Translations under genes and position numbers: made by a program
In this document: positions 33,480 through 42,263 of the stretch, piece by piece
Numbering within the stretch: position 1 is the stretch's first letter
Layout of the letters: each line of letters opens with the position of its first letter
The notes under the pieces: model-generated
Database searches by the model: none
What the model was told of the DNA's origin: nothing
What the model saw: only the letters and a program-made list of their open reading frames with translations
From: Clostridia bacterium
GTDB lineage: Bacteria > Bacillota > Clostridia > Oscillospirales > CAG-272
DNA length: 56,387 nt
Assembly: GCA_017451915.1 (NCBI GenBank)
Contig: JAFTNJ010000033.1
Location: forward strand, 1-56,387
Direction of reading: 5' to 3'

Positions 33480-34130
33480 ATGATCATTGAGCATAAGAGC
33501 ATTTCTTTGGCCGAGCAGGTCTTTGACCGCTTGGAGACCGATATCCTTTCGGGAAAATATCAGCCCGGCGAGGTTCTGACCGAGCTGAAGCTGGTAGGGG
33601 ATCTTGGTGTGAGTCGCACTCCCATTCGTGAGGCCCTCCGCCGCTTGGAGCAGGAGCACATTATTGAAATGACCCCCAGAGGGATCCTGATTCTCGGCGT
33701 CAGCCAAAAGGATCTGGAGGATATTCTGGAGATCCGTACCCGTATTGAGGGGCTTGCAGCCTACATGGCGGCGCAAAATATTACCGATGAGCAGCTGGAG
33801 GAGCTGCGGGAGACCGTGGAGCTGCAGGAATTTTACGTTCCCAAGCACGATGCCGACCGCATCAACGTAATGGATAGCAAATTCCATCTTCTCATTTACC
33901 GTTTCAGCGGAAGCGTGCCGCTGTACGACACTTTGATGCCTCTGCACAAAAAGGTTCTTAAGTATCGCAGAGCATCGGTGGAGAACGAGGTGCGCTCGGC
34001 TTACTCCTCCCAAGAGCACCGTGCGATCTTTGAGGCCATTGCGGCACATGATGCTCCGTTGGCCGAAAAATATATGATGGAGCACATTGCAAACGCAAAA
34101 GATTACATTCAAAAAAAGGGGAATCACTAA
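33480..34130 (+). CDS. GntR-family (FadR-type) transcriptional regulator
   Basis: The 216-residue regulator has an N-terminal winged helix (about 1-75, SLAEQVFDRLETDILSGKYQPGEVLTE and GVSRTPIREALRRLEQEHII) and an all-helical FCD ligand-binding domain (about 85-210) with metal-binding candidates D and H in DSKFHLLIY and SSQEHRAIFEAI. FCD regulators respond to small carboxylates. Placed between citrate synthase and aconitase, it likely senses citrate or 2-oxoglutarate and controls the operon. The ATG at 33480 follows AAAGGAG by 7 bases. Its stop is one base before the aconitase start. Confidence 0.92.
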   Translation: MIIEHKSISLAEQVFDRLETDILSGKYQPGEVLTELKLVGDLGVSRTPIREALRRLEQEHIIEMTPRGILILGVSQKDLEDILEIRTRIEGLAAYMAAQNITDEQLEELRETVELQEFYVPKHDADRINVMDSKFHLLIYRFSGSVPLYDTLMPLHKKVLKYRRASVENEVRSAYSSQEHRAIFEAIAAHDAPLAEKYMMEHIANAKDYIQKKGNH

Positions 34131-34131
34131 C

Positions 34132-36060
34132 ATGGGACTTACCATTGCGCAAAAAATCATTCAGGCGCACATGATCAGCGGCGATATGACCGTTGGCAGT
34201 GAGGTTGCGCTGAAAATCGACCAGACCCTGACCCAGGACGCTACGGGTACCATGGCGTATTTGGAATTCGAAGCCATGGGTGTGGACCGTGTCCGCACCG
34301 AGCGAAGCGTGGCTTATATCGACCACAATACTCTGCAGTCGGGCTTTGAGAATGCTGACGACCACCGCTTTATTCAATCCATTGCCAAAAAACACGGCAT
34401 TTATTTCTCCCGTCCCGGCAACGGCATCTGCCATCAGGTACACCTGGAGCGTTTTGGCATTCCCGGTAAGACCCTGATTGGCTCGGATAGCCACACCCCC
34501 ACGGGCGGCGGCATTGGTATGCTTGCCTTTGGCGCGGGCGGGCTGGACGTGGCCGTTGCCATGGGCGGCGGTGCCTATTACATCACGATGCCCAAGATGA
34601 TCAAGGTCAATCTCACGGGCAAGCTCCGTCCCTTCGTTACCGCAAAGGACGTCAGCCTTGAAATTCTCCGCATCCTTTCGGTAAAGGGCGGCGTTGGATC
34701 CATCATCGAATGGGGCGGCGAGGGCATTCAGACCTTGAGCGTTCCCGAGAGAGCTACCATTACCAACATGGGAACCGAGCTTGGCGCTACTACCTCGATT
34801 TTCCCCTCCGACGAGATCACCCGTGCCTTCCTCAAAGCCGAGGGAAGAGAAGAGGACTATGTTCCCCTTGCCAGCGACGAGGATGCCGTCTACGATCGCA
34901 TTATTGATATTGACCTCTCCACCCTCAAGCCTTTGATCGCTTGCCCCCACATGCCCGATAACGTGGTTGCCGTGGACAGCTTGAAGGGAACCAAGGTTGA
35001 TCAGGTCTGCATCGGCTCTTGCACCAACTCCTCTCTCATGGATATGCTGAAGGTGGCGGCGCTTCTGAAGGGTAAGACGATCTCCCCCAATGTCAGCCTG
35101 TCGATCTCTCCCGGCTCCAAGCAGGTGCTTTCCATGCTTTCCGAGTGCGGAGCCCTGACCGATATTCTGGCGAGCGGTGCCCGTGTTCTCGAATGTGCGT
35201 GCGGTCCTTGCATTGGCATGGGCTTTTCTCCCAACTCTGCGGGTGTCAGCCTCCGTACCTTTAACCGTAACTTTGAGGGCAGAAGCGGAACCGCCGATGC
35301 CAAGGTTTACTTGGTATCTCCCGAGACCGCCGTTGCCGCGGCTCTGACCGGTGAGATTACCGATCCCATTCTTTTGGGTGAGATGCCCGAGATCACCATG
35401 CCCGAGCAATTCCGCATCGACGACAGTGCCATTATCGCTCCCGCAGATCCCGAGGAAGCCAAATCTCTGGAGATCCTGCGCGGTCCCAATATTAAGAAAT
35501 TCCCCGATTGCCATCCTCAAGAGGATGCCATCAAGGCCGAGCTGGTGCTCAAGGTTGGCGATAACATCACCACCGACCACATTATGCCCGCGGGCGCCAA
35601 GATCCTTCCTTACCGTTCCAACATTCCTCACCTGTCCCAGTATTGTTTCGGCGTTTGTGATTCCACGTTCCCCGAAAGAGCAAAGGCGGCAGGGCAGAGC
35701 ATTGTGGTGGGCGGTGTCAACTACGGTCAGGGATCTTCCCGTGAGCATGCCGCGCTGGTTCCCTTGTATCTGGGCGTGCGCGTGGTTATTACCAAGAGCT
35801 TTGCCCGTATCCATATTGCAAACCTGATCAACGCGGGAATTATGCCCCTGACCTTTGCCAACGCCGAGGACTACGACAAGGTAGAGCAGGGCGATATCCT
35901 CTCTATCAAGGGCGTATGGGCAGGCATGGACAGCGGTAAAATGGTGCTCCGCGATGAGACCAAGGGAATTGAAATTCCTCTGGTTTGCTCCTTCACCGAG
36001 CGTCAGAAGGATATTTTGAAGGCAGGAAGCCTGCTTGCCTACACCGGCAGTCAGCTTTAA
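34132..36060 (+). CDS. acnA: Aconitate hydratase (aconitase)
   Basis: The 642-residue enzyme isomerises citrate to isocitrate using a [4Fe-4S] cluster. Cluster Cys residues lie in GSCTNSS (near 303) and in CACGPCIGMG (near 361-364). N-terminal TIAQKIIQAHMISGD and HQVHLERFGIPGKTLIGSDSHTPTGG are standard, and the C-terminal swivel domain has YGQGSSREHAALVP. At about 640 residues it matches the shorter Aquifex-type aconitases rather than the 890-residue AcnA of E. coli. AAAAAGGGG precedes the ATG at 34132; the frame is open upstream inside the gntR gene. The symbol is by function. Confidence 0.92.
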   Translation: MGLTIAQKIIQAHMISGDMTVGSEVALKIDQTLTQDATGTMAYLEFEAMGVDRVRTERSVAYIDHNTLQSGFENADDHRFIQSIAKKHGIYFSRPGNGICHQVHLERFGIPGKTLIGSDSHTPTGGGIGMLAFGAGGLDVAVAMGGGAYYITMPKMIKVNLTGKLRPFVTAKDVSLEILRILSVKGGVGSIIEWGGEGIQTLSVPERATITNMGTELGATTSIFPSDEITRAFLKAEGREEDYVPLASDEDAVYDRIIDIDLSTLKPLIACPHMPDNVVAVDSLKGTKVDQVCIGSCTNSSLMDMLKVAALLKGKTISPNVSLSISPGSKQVLSMLSECGALTDILASGARVLECACGPCIGMGFSPNSAGVSLRTFNRNFEGRSGTADAKVYLVSPETAVAAALTGEITDPILLGEMPEITMPEQFRIDDSAIIAPADPEEAKSLEILRGPNIKKFPDCHPQEDAIKAELVLKVGDNITTDHIMPAGAKILPYRSNIPHLSQYCFGVCDSTFPERAKAAGQSIVVGGVNYGQGSSREHAALVPLYLGVRVVITKSFARIHIANLINAGIMPLTFANAEDYDKVEQGDILSIKGVWAGMDSGKMVLRDETKGIEIPLVCSFTERQKDILKAGSLLAYTGSQL

Positions 36061-36099
36061 AATAAAAATCAATCTTTTTAGGATTCGGAGGTATTGAAT

Positions 36100-37317
36100 A
36101 TGAAAAAGATTATGATGAAAACGCCGCTGGTCGAGATGGACGGCGATGAAATGACCAGAATTCTCTGGAAAATGATCAAGGACGAACTTTTGATTCCTTT
36201 TGTGGATCTGAAAACCGAGTATTACGATCTGGGGCTTCCCGAACGTGAGAAAACCAAGGATCAGGTCACCTTTGACTCGGCATACGCCACCCAAAAATAC
36301 GGTGTTGCCGTAAAGTGTGCCACCATTACTCCCAACAAGCAACGTGTGGAGGAATACAATCTGACGGAAATGTGGAAGAGCCCCAATGGAACCATCCGTG
36401 CCATTCTGGACGGCACCGTGTTCCGCGCGCCCATCCTCATCGACAGCATTAAGCCCGCGGTTCGCAACTGGCAAAAGCCCATTACCATTGCCCGTCACGC
36501 TTACGGCGATATCTACAAGGCAACCGAGTACCGCGTTCCCACCGAGGGCAAGGCCGAGCTGATCTTTACCGATAAGGACGGCAAGGAGACCTTCCATGAA
36601 ACGATCTACGATTTCGAGTGTGCAGGCGTTCTGCAGGGAAGCTACAATAAGGATAGCTCGATTCGTTCCTTTGCGCATTCCTGCTTCCAGTATGCCCTGA
36701 ACACCAAGCAGGATCTGTGGTTCTCCACCAAGGATACCATTTCCAAGCAGTACGATCAAACCTTTAAGCTGATCTTCCAGGAAATTTACGATAATGACTA
36801 CAAAGAAGCCTTTGAAAAGGCCGGTATTTCCTACTTCTACACCCTGATCGATGACGCGGTTGCTCGCGTGATCCGCAGTGAGGGGGGCTTTATCTGGGCC
36901 TGCAAGAACTATGATGGCGACGTGATGAGTGATATGGTTTCCACCGCCTTCGGCTCTCTTGCCATGATGACCTCGGTGCTGGTTTCTCCCGACGGAAAGT
37001 TTGAGTACGAGGCTGCTCACGGAACGGTGACCCGTCACTACTACCGCTACCTCAAGGGGGAGGACACCTCCACCAATCCCATCGCTACCATTTACGCATG
37101 GTCGGGCGCACTTCGTAAGAGAGGTGAGTTGGACGATCTTGCGGAGCTGATCCACTTTGCCGATCAGCTGGAGGGGGCTTGCATCGATACCCTCAATCAG
37201 GGCATTATGACCAAGGACTTGGTTGGACTTGTGGTAGAAGGCACCAAGACCACCGCTGTGAACTCCCGCGATTTCATCGCCGCCATTCGCAAGAATCTGG
37301 AAAAGAGATTGGCGTAA
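36100..37317 (+). CDS. icd: NADP-dependent isocitrate dehydrogenase (eukaryote-like type)
   Basis: The 405-residue enzyme oxidises isocitrate to 2-oxoglutarate with release of carbon dioxide. [17 protein letters not shown] at the start, [42 protein letters not shown] and [14 protein letters not shown] are the signatures of the homodimeric NADP type also found in eukaryotes and some bacteria. GGAGGT lies 7 bases before the ATG at 36100. It closes a four-gene operon that would make 2-oxoglutarate for glutamate in an otherwise fermentative cell. A terminator follows at 37386. Confidence 0.94.
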   Translation: MKKIMMKTPLVEMDGDEMTRILWKMIKDELLIPFVDLKTEYYDLGLPEREKTKDQVTFDSAYATQKYGVAVKCATITPNKQRVEEYNLTEMWKSPNGTIRAILDGTVFRAPILIDSIKPAVRNWQKPITIARHAYGDIYKATEYRVPTEGKAELIFTDKDGKETFHETIYDFECAGVLQGSYNKDSSIRSFAHSCFQYALNTKQDLWFSTKDTISKQYDQTFKLIFQEIYDNDYKEAFEKAGISYFYTLIDDAVARVIRSEGGFIWACKNYDGDVMSDMVSTAFGSLAMMTSVLVSPDGKFEYEAAHGTVTRHYYRYLKGEDTSTNPIATIYAWSGALRKRGELDDLAELIHFADQLEGACIDTLNQGIMTKDLVGLVVEGTKTTAVNSRDFIAAIRKNLEKRLA

Positions 37318-37385
37318 GAAAAGTTGATATAAAAAAGAGCAAGCGTGAATTTCTCTGTTGTTCTTAACGGAGAAATAGCAGGCAC

Positions 37386-37423
37386 AAAAAATCGGCAGAG
37401 AACTTGTTTTCTCTGCCGATTTG
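37386..37423. terminator. Terminator after icd
   Basis: A 16-bp stem AAAAATCGGCAGAGAA / TTCTCTGCCGATTT-type closes the operon, with a short T-tract. An additional weaker hairpin (ATTTCTC / GAGAAAT) lies at about 37350-37376. Confidence 0.75.
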
Positions 37424-37444
37424 TGTTATAATGGAACTAACGAA

Positions 37445-37580
37445 AAGCCTTCCTCCGGGAGGAAGGTGGCACGTGTAACGTGACGGAAGGAGCCCGCGCG
37501 ACTTTAGATTTGTGCTAACTTTATTGTAACGCACTCTCCCTCAGTCGCCTACGGCGCCAGCTCCCTCCCGGAGGGAGCCT
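37445..37580. mobile_element. Palindromic MITE-like repeat element
   Basis: About 136 bp with imperfect inverted ends of roughly 45 bases: AAGCCTTCCTCCGGGAGGAAGG at the left and the complement of AGGCTCCCTCCGGGAGGGAGC-type at the right, each end also a small palindrome around TCCGGGA. Sequence of this type (CCTCCGGGAGG...GGTGGC) is a repeated element in many clostridial genomes. No coding capacity. A related but truncated unit begins at 56356. Confidence 0.65.
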
Positions 37581-37678
37581 ATGAACACGCTCGTGCCTCG
37601 TCAAGGGGTATGGGCTTTGCCCGATGCCTTTGTAATACAAATGCAAAACTTGCGGTAAAAGCAGAAAGGCTTTTCATA

Positions 37679-38179
37679 ATGAAAAATGAATACAAAATAA
37701 CAAAAAAAGAAATGATGTCTTGGGCAAAAGAATATCATTTGCATGGAGCAGCAAATATCATACTGTTTGCTCTTTGGTGTGTAGTTGGGGTGATTGGACT
37801 TGGATTGATTATTCTCTATTCCTTTATCGGAGGAGAATGGATAGACTGGTATCTTTCTATTTTGTTTCTGTTTCTATCGATTTTTAAGTTATTTTTCTCG
37901 CGATTTTTGATTTGGTCGAAAAGATACAAGCTATATTCAACTACATATGGTGTTACCGAATGGATGCGCACCACAGAATTTTTGGAAGATGAAATCGTGC
38001 TTAAAGACCATACATCTGTAAGTAAACTCCAATACAGCAATATCAAGAAAATAAAAGAGAAAAACAATATAGTTATGATTTTTATGAACAACAATATGGC
38101 TTTGCGGTTGTATAAGGATGCTTTTGTAGAAGGATCTTGGGAAGAATGCAAAGATAAAATCAATTCAATGACAAAATAA
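37679..38179 (+). CDS. YcxB-like two-pass membrane protein
   Basis: The 166-residue protein has a 25-residue polar start, two membrane segments (about 26-50 and 57-80) and a C-terminal domain (about 90-160) with the pattern STTYGVTEWMRTTEFLEDEIVLKDH...LQYSNIKKIKEKNNIVMIF of YcxB-like proteins, which are of unknown function. The DNA is clearly more AT-rich than the neighbours and uses many AAA, ATA and TTT codons. Flanked by two repeat elements and in a separate patch, it is probably a recent acquisition. The ATG at 37679 follows AGAAAGG; the frame is open further upstream through the repeat edge. Confidence 0.78.
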   Translation: MKNEYKITKKEMMSWAKEYHLHGAANIILFALWCVVGVIGLGLIILYSFIGGEWIDWYLSILFLFLSIFKLFFSRFLIWSKRYKLYSTTYGVTEWMRTTEFLEDEIVLKDHTSVSKLQYSNIKKIKEKNNIVMIFMNNNMALRLYKDAFVEGSWEECKDKINSMTK

Positions 38180-38180
38180 G

Positions 38181-38226
38181 ATAAACCCGACAGACTTCAT
38201 CGAAAATCTGTCGGGTTTATTCTTTG
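38181..38226 (+). terminator. Terminator of the YcxB-like gene
   Basis: A 14-bp stem ATAAACCCGACAGA / TCTGTCGGGTTTAT with a 12-base loop is followed by TCTTTG. Confidence 0.8.
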
Positions 38227-38248
38227 TTTACCGCATAGCATTTTATCC

Positions 38249-38296
38249 GTAGGGGCGTTCTTTGAACGCCCGCGGGCGAACGCAGTTCGCCCCTAC
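38249..38296. repeat. 48-bp cloverleaf-like palindromic element
   Basis: GTAGGGGCG at the left pairs with CGCCCCTAC at the right. Inside are two further hairpins, GGGCGTTC/GAACGCCC with loop TTT and GGGCGAAC/GTTCGCCC with loop GCA, joined by a CCGCGG centre. It could form a three-way junction. Such units are repeated, palindromic sequences in clostridial genomes. Confidence 0.75.
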
Positions 38297-38375
38297 CGTG
38301 TGTTAGAGGATTTTTTCCGATAAGGACATCACGCTTTTGCACGCTTGCTCTTTTTTTGATTCGCAAAGGGATTTT

Positions 38376-39047
38376 TTACGCTTTGTAAGGATGCTTCTCG
38401 GCTTCTTTGCGCATAGCCTCGATGACCGCGCGGGGTTTCTTTGCCTTAAAGATGGCAGATCCTGCTACGATGATATTCGCGCCGGCCTCGGTGACCGTGG
38501 CGGTGTTTTCTGCCGAAATGCCGCCGTCTACCTGAATATCAAGCTTCAAATTATGGGTCAGGGCGTAACGCTTCACGGTGCGCACCTTTTCCATCATGTC
38601 GGGCATAAATTTCTGTCCGCCAAAGCCGGGGACTACCGTCATGATGAGCGCCATGTCAATCTGCGACAGATAGGGAAGGATCTCCTCCACGGGGGTGGCG
38701 GGAGAAATGGCCAGACCGCAACGTACCTCGCGGTCACGAATCTCCTTGAGCACCTTTGCGGGATCGGAACAGCTTTCCAAATGAATGGTGATCAGATCCG
38801 CTCCTGCCTTAACAAAGTCATTGATGTAGCGGCCTGGATCGTTGATCATCAAATGCACGTCAAAGATCAGCTTGCTGTGAGGACGCAGGGCCGAAATTAC
38901 GGGGGCTCCAAAGCTAATGTTGGGTACAAACGCGCCGTCCATAACATCCAGATGCAAGTAATTTGCGCCCGCATCCGCAACGGTTCTGATCTCGGTTTTC
39001 AAATTCGCAAAATCAGCGGCTAAGAGGGAGGGAGCAATGTAGATCAT
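38376..39047 (-). CDS. rpe: Ribulose-phosphate 3-epimerase
   Basis: The 223-residue TIM-barrel enzyme interconverts ribulose-5-phosphate and xylulose-5-phosphate. Motifs include APSLLAADFANLKTEI, LHLDVMDGAFVPNISFG, FDVHLMI, MTVVPGFGGQKFMPDM and DGGISAEN with GSAIFKAKKPR. Metal-binding His and Asp are present. It follows ispF in the same direction with 145 bases between, so it may have its own promoter, although none is evident. Confidence 0.96.
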   Translation of the reverse strand: MIYIAPSLLAADFANLKTEIRTVADAGANYLHLDVMDGAFVPNISFGAPVISALRPHSKLIFDVHLMINDPGRYINDFVKAGADLITIHLESCSDPAKVLKEIRDREVRCGLAISPATPVEEILPYLSQIDMALIMTVVPGFGGQKFMPDMMEKVRTVKRYALTHNLKLDIQVDGGISAENTATVTEAGANIIVAGSAIFKAKKPRAVIEAMRKEAEKHPYKA

Positions 39048-39192
39048 ATCGTGATTCCTTTCTTTTTTCTGACGAATTTTGTCAATAGAAGCAGAAAACG
39101 CATATTCTGGTAATGAAAATAGATACTTTGGTGCGATTCAGGGAAGAGAAAGCCAAGGACGTATGAAGTCGATTGGATCGCGCCTTGTATTT

Positions 39193-39684
39193 TTAGATAG
39201 ATTCCTTCATCAAAAGGCAAACCGCGTGGGCCGCCATGCCTTGCTGGGAACCGGTAAAGCCCAGCTTTTCCTCGGTGGTTGCCTTTACGCTGATGCGATC
39301 TGCGGGAACCGACAACGCTGCGGCAAGATTTTGTCGCATTGCGGGAATGTGAGGAGCCAGCTTGGGTGCTTGCACCAGGATGGTGGCGTCAATATTTCCA
39401 ATGCGCCAGCCGGAACGGATCAACAGCTCCGATACGTGGGTTGCCAGCTTTAAGCTATCGGCTCCGGCGTATGCGGGATCGCTGTCGGGAAAATGCTTTC
39501 CAATATCGCCCAAGGCCAACGCGCCCAGCAGGGCATCCATAATGGCGTGGGTGACTACGTCGGCGTCGGAGTGCCCCAAAAGTCCCAGCGTATGCGGGAT
39601 CTCCACACCGCCCAGGATCAATTTTCGGCCTTCCACTAACCGATGCACGTCATAGCCGTGTCCAACTCGAATATCTGTTATCAT
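39193..39684 (-). CDS. ispF: 2-C-methyl-D-erythritol 2,4-cyclodiphosphate synthase
   Basis: The 163-residue enzyme of the non-mevalonate isoprenoid pathway has [20 protein letters not shown] (metal D and H), [31 protein letters not shown] and [10 protein letters not shown]. The start at 39684 overlaps the ispD stop by ATGA. The frame is open 74 codons further upstream, inside ispD, but that part is not IspF. It follows ispD immediately, the usual arrangement. Confidence 0.96.
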   Translation of the reverse strand: MITDIRVGHGYDVHRLVEGRKLILGGVEIPHTLGLLGHSDADVVTHAIMDALLGALALGDIGKHFPDSDPAYAGADSLKLATHVSELLIRSGWRIGNIDATILVQAPKLAPHIPAMRQNLAAALSVPADRISVKATTEEKLGFTGSQQGMAAHAVCLLMKESI

Positions 39685-40436
39685 TTGGTCTTCTCCCGAT
39701 ACTGTAAGATAGCCTCCGCAAGCTTCAGGTCGTCCGGTGTAGTGATCTTCATGTTTTCCATGCCGCATTCCACCAAACGGATCCGGTAGCCCAGACGCTC
39801 CACCAAGCCATTGTCGTCGGTAACCTCCGCACCGTCCCTCTGGGCGGCAATATAGGCCGCGTGATAAAGGGCGGTGTGAAAGATCTGCGGCGTTTGTACT
39901 GCCCATAGATGATTGCGATCCACCGTTTCCAGAATGATGCCCGACGGGGAAGAACGCTTGAAGGAGTCGGTGGCGGCGTGCGCCGCACTGGCCGCCTTGT
40001 GGCGGTAGGCCTTAAGACAGACCTTGGCGATTTGCTCCGGCGTGATCAGGCAACGGGCACCGTCGGCAATGGCAACGAACTCCATGCCCTCGCTCAGTTT
40101 ATCCACGCCACGCTTGGAGGATTCCTGACGGGTCTTGCCGCCGGCGGTAATCTTCTTCAGCTTTTTGATCCCGTGGGCCTTTGCAATTTCCAAAACCGCG
40201 TCAAAATCCTGGGGGCGAGTCACCACCACGATCTCACGGATCAAGGGACACCGCTGATAAGCGATCAACGTATGCGCCAATACAGGAATCCCGTTGAGGG
40301 GATACAGCTGTTTATTGATCGAGCCGCCCATGCGTGTGGAATTTCCGGCGGCGAGGATCACCGCACCGGTGGGGTGCATCAAGGGATCCACCAGGGTGTT
40401 TGCGATCTTGACAACGCTTTTTTTCAGGTTTTTCAT
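39681..40436 (-). CDS. ispD: 2-C-methyl-D-erythritol 4-phosphate cytidylyltransferase
   Basis: The 251-residue enzyme activates methylerythritol phosphate with CTP. The signature is [34 protein letters not shown] (about 24-56) with a Gly-rich CTP loop and [31 protein letters not shown] and the C-terminal [14 protein letters not shown]. It has an N-terminal extension of about 22 residues ([22 protein letters not shown]) before the core. It lies 26 bases after rpiB. Confidence 0.95.
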   Translation of the reverse strand: MKNLKKSVVKIANTLVDPLMHPTGAVILAAGNSTRMGGSINKQLYPLNGIPVLAHTLIAYQRCPLIREIVVVTRPQDFDAVLEIAKAHGIKKLKKITAGGKTRQESSKRGVDKLSEGMEFVAIADGARCLITPEQIAKVCLKAYRHKAASAAHAATDSFKRSSPSGIILETVDRNHLWAVQTPQIFHTALYHAAYIAAQRDGAEVTDDNGLVERLGYRIRLVECGMENMKITTPDDLKLAEAILQYREKTK

Positions 40437-40462
40437 GAAGAAATCCTTTCAAAAAGGAATTT

Positions 40463-40918
40463 TTAGAGCTCTTGCTGTTCGATGGCGGTAATCATATCCA
40501 CGCGGTACTGGTGCTTTCCGCCTTCAAATTCGGCGTCGATGAAATTGTCCACCAGATCCAGAGCCAGCCCCATGCCAACCACACGCTCACCAAAGCAGAG
40601 CACGTTGGCATCATTGTGAACGCGGGTCAAGCGTGCGCTGAAGGTATCCGAGCAAGCGGCGGCACGAATGCCCTTGTGCTTGTTGGCCGCCATGGACATG
40701 CCAATGCCGGTGCCGCAGACCAGAATACCAAGCTCGGTAACGCCGTTTTGAATGTTTTTGCAGACCTCGTGGGCGATCTCGGGATAGTGACAGCTCTCGG
40801 TGGAATGGGTTCCAACGTCCAAAACCTCGTATCCGCGTTCCTGCAGGTGGGCAATCACCTTCAATTTCAGCTCGTAGCCGGCGTGGTCGCATCCAATGGT
40901 AATTTTCTTTTCTTTCAT
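40463..40918 (-). CDS. rpiB: Ribose-5-phosphate isomerase B
   Basis: The 151-residue RpiB isomerises ribose-5-phosphate and ribulose-5-phosphate. It has IGCDHAGYELK, EVLDVGTHSTESCHYPEIA, LVCGTGIGMSMAANKHKGIRAA (catalytic Cys in VCGTGIG) and HNDANVLCFGERVVG. With rpe in the same cluster it covers the non-oxidative pentose steps. It lies between tsaB and ispD with small gaps. Confidence 0.96.
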   Translation of the reverse strand: MKEKKITIGCDHAGYELKLKVIAHLQERGYEVLDVGTHSTESCHYPEIAHEVCKNIQNGVTELGILVCGTGIGMSMAANKHKGIRAAACSDTFSARLTRVHNDANVLCFGERVVGMGLALDLVDNFIDAEFEGGKHQYRVDMITAIEQQEL

Positions 40919-40940
40919 TTTCTTCGCCTTTCGTAATGAT

Positions 40941-41648
40941 TTATTTTTGGGTGATTCCTTCTCGCTCCAGTCGCTCGCGCTCGGCTTGAGAAGGACGAAG
41001 ATAGGTAGGAGCCAGGGTTGTGTCGGTAGATAGATTCTCCCCGCATCGGAATTGCTTTAACGCGATCTGCGCCACAGAATACGCGCTTTGATGGCGCAAA
41101 CGCTCGGGGGTAGAGGTCGTCCGGGTGGTAAGATATTGATTGGTGATGGCGTATCCGTCACCACACAGAGAAATGGACTCGCTTGAATATTCCTTCAGGA
41201 TTCCGTCCAGCTCCTCAATGGAGAGGGCGCTGTCAGGCAAAAGGCGCTCCTGAATGCCGTCCTTGCAACGGAAGAGGGCGGTGTAGACCTGCTTTCTCCG
41301 CGCGTTCATTACAGGACAGATCAAGCCGTTGGTTCCAATCAGGTTGTAGGCCAACGCCTCCAGGGTGGAAACGCCAACGCAGGGCTTGTTGTGGGCAAAG
41401 GCCAACCCCTTGACCGTGGCGGCACCGATACGGACACCGGTAAAGGAGCCGGGACCGGCGGAAATGGCAAAGAGATCTACGTCAGCGGGGGTGATGGAGA
41501 AGAACTGCAGGATCGATTCCACCATAGGGAGCAGGGTCTCGCTGTGGGTATTCCCGTTATTGATCGTGTATTCTCCCAAAAGACGCTCGTCCTCGCACAA
41601 GGCCACCGTGGCAACCTGTGCGGTGCTGTCCAGGGCTAAAATTTTCAT
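40941..41648 (-). CDS. tsaB: tRNA threonylcarbamoyladenosine biosynthesis protein TsaB
   Basis: The 235-residue actin-like protein starts MKILALDSTAQVATVAL and has ISAGPGSFTGVRIGAATVKGLAFAHNKPCVGVSTLEALAYN, the TsaB signature. It partners TsaD and TsaE in adding threonylcarbamoyl to A37 of ANN-decoding tRNAs. The start overlaps the tsaE stop by 4 bases (ATGA), so both are coupled. tsaD is not in the window. Confidence 0.95.
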   Translation of the reverse strand: MKILALDSTAQVATVALCEDERLLGEYTINNGNTHSETLLPMVESILQFFSITPADVDLFAISAGPGSFTGVRIGAATVKGLAFAHNKPCVGVSTLEALAYNLIGTNGLICPVMNARRKQVYTALFRCKDGIQERLLPDSALSIEELDGILKEYSSESISLCGDGYAITNQYLTTRTTSTPERLRHQSAYSVAQIALKQFRCGENLSTDTTLAPTYLRPSQAERERLEREGITQK

Positions 41649-42109
41649 AAAAGCTCCTTTCCAATCAGCTCCATGGTAATGGTTCGGTTGTTTGGCGTTT
41701 GCAGATCCTCCTTGGAAATGGTAACGCGCAGGTATTCATCGGGGAGGGCGTAAGGAATTTTTTCGCTCCATTCCACAAGGCAGATTCCGGGGCGATCCCA
41801 GTAATCGTAAAAGCCGATGGAAAGCAGATCGTCCTCGCTGTCAATGCGGTACATATCAAAGTGAAAGAGGGTTCCAACGCTTCCGCGGTATTCGTTCACC
41901 AAAGCAAAGGTGGGGGAGCGTACTGCCACGCCGGGAGCGATGACCGAGGCAAAGCCGCGCACAAAGGCGGTTTTGCCCACGCCAAGATCTCCGTAAAGGG
42001 CAATAAAAGGAGGATATTTGCCACAAGACAGCATACGACGCGCCAGGTCGGCTCCGCACTGCTCGGTTTCCTCGGGACTTGTGGTATGCAGAGATTGTAA
42101 GGTGTTCAA
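41645..42109 (-). CDS. tsaE: tRNA threonylcarbamoyladenosine biosynthesis ATPase TsaE
   Basis: The P-loop ATPase has TTSPEETEQCG, FIALYGDLGVGKTAFVRGFA (Walker A), SPTFALVNEY, LFHFDMYRI and LVEWSEKIP. The start is uncertain: a TTG at 42109 has a GGAGG site 8 bases upstream and gives 154 residues, the usual size. An ATG at 42136 would give 163 residues but has no ribosome site and would leave only about 13 untranslated bases after the promoter at 42156. The TTG is preferred. Confidence 0.9.
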   Translation of the reverse strand: MNTLQSLHTTSPEETEQCGADLARRMLSCGKYPPFIALYGDLGVGKTAFVRGFASVIAPGVAVRSPTFALVNEYRGSVGTLFHFDMYRIDSEDDLLSIGFYDYWDRPGICLVEWSEKIPYALPDEYLRVTISKEDLQTPNNRTITMELIGKELL

Positions 42110-42155
42110 AAAAATGTCCTCCACTTCGGTTAGCATACAAAAATATTCATTACAT

Positions 42156-42184
42156 AGTATACCACAAAATCCTATTTTTGTAAA
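42156..42184 (-). promoter_or_regulatory. Promoter of tsaE-tsaB-rpiB-ispD-ispF
   Basis: On the minus strand TTTACA (42179-42184), a 17-bp spacer and TATACT (42156-42161) precede the operon, with transcription expected to begin near 42149. Confidence 0.75.
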
Positions 42185-42220
42185 GGCTTTTCCATGTTTT
42201 TTTAGATTTGTATAAAGAAA

Positions 42221-42258
42221 GCAGGTATCTTTTGACGAATTTGACAAAAGATGCCTGC
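42221..42258 (-). terminator. Terminator after the DUF896 gene
   Basis: A 14-bp stem GCAGGCATCTTTTG / CAAAAGATACCTGC on the minus strand, with one G-T pair, is followed by TTTCTTTAT. Confidence 0.8.
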
Positions 42259-42263
42259 AAAGC

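Noticed and set aside
33958..37155. A 1065-residue open frame on the minus strand, antisense to the aconitase and isocitrate dehydrogenase genes
   Set aside because: The opposite strand has clear enzymes with conserved motifs and ribosome sites. The antisense frame is open because of strong codon bias on the coding strand and has no recognisable motif.
37445..37580. Possibility that the GC-rich repeat is a CRISPR array or riboswitch
   Set aside because: There are no regularly spaced identical repeats, and the two palindromic ends with no downstream gene fit a mobile repeat better.
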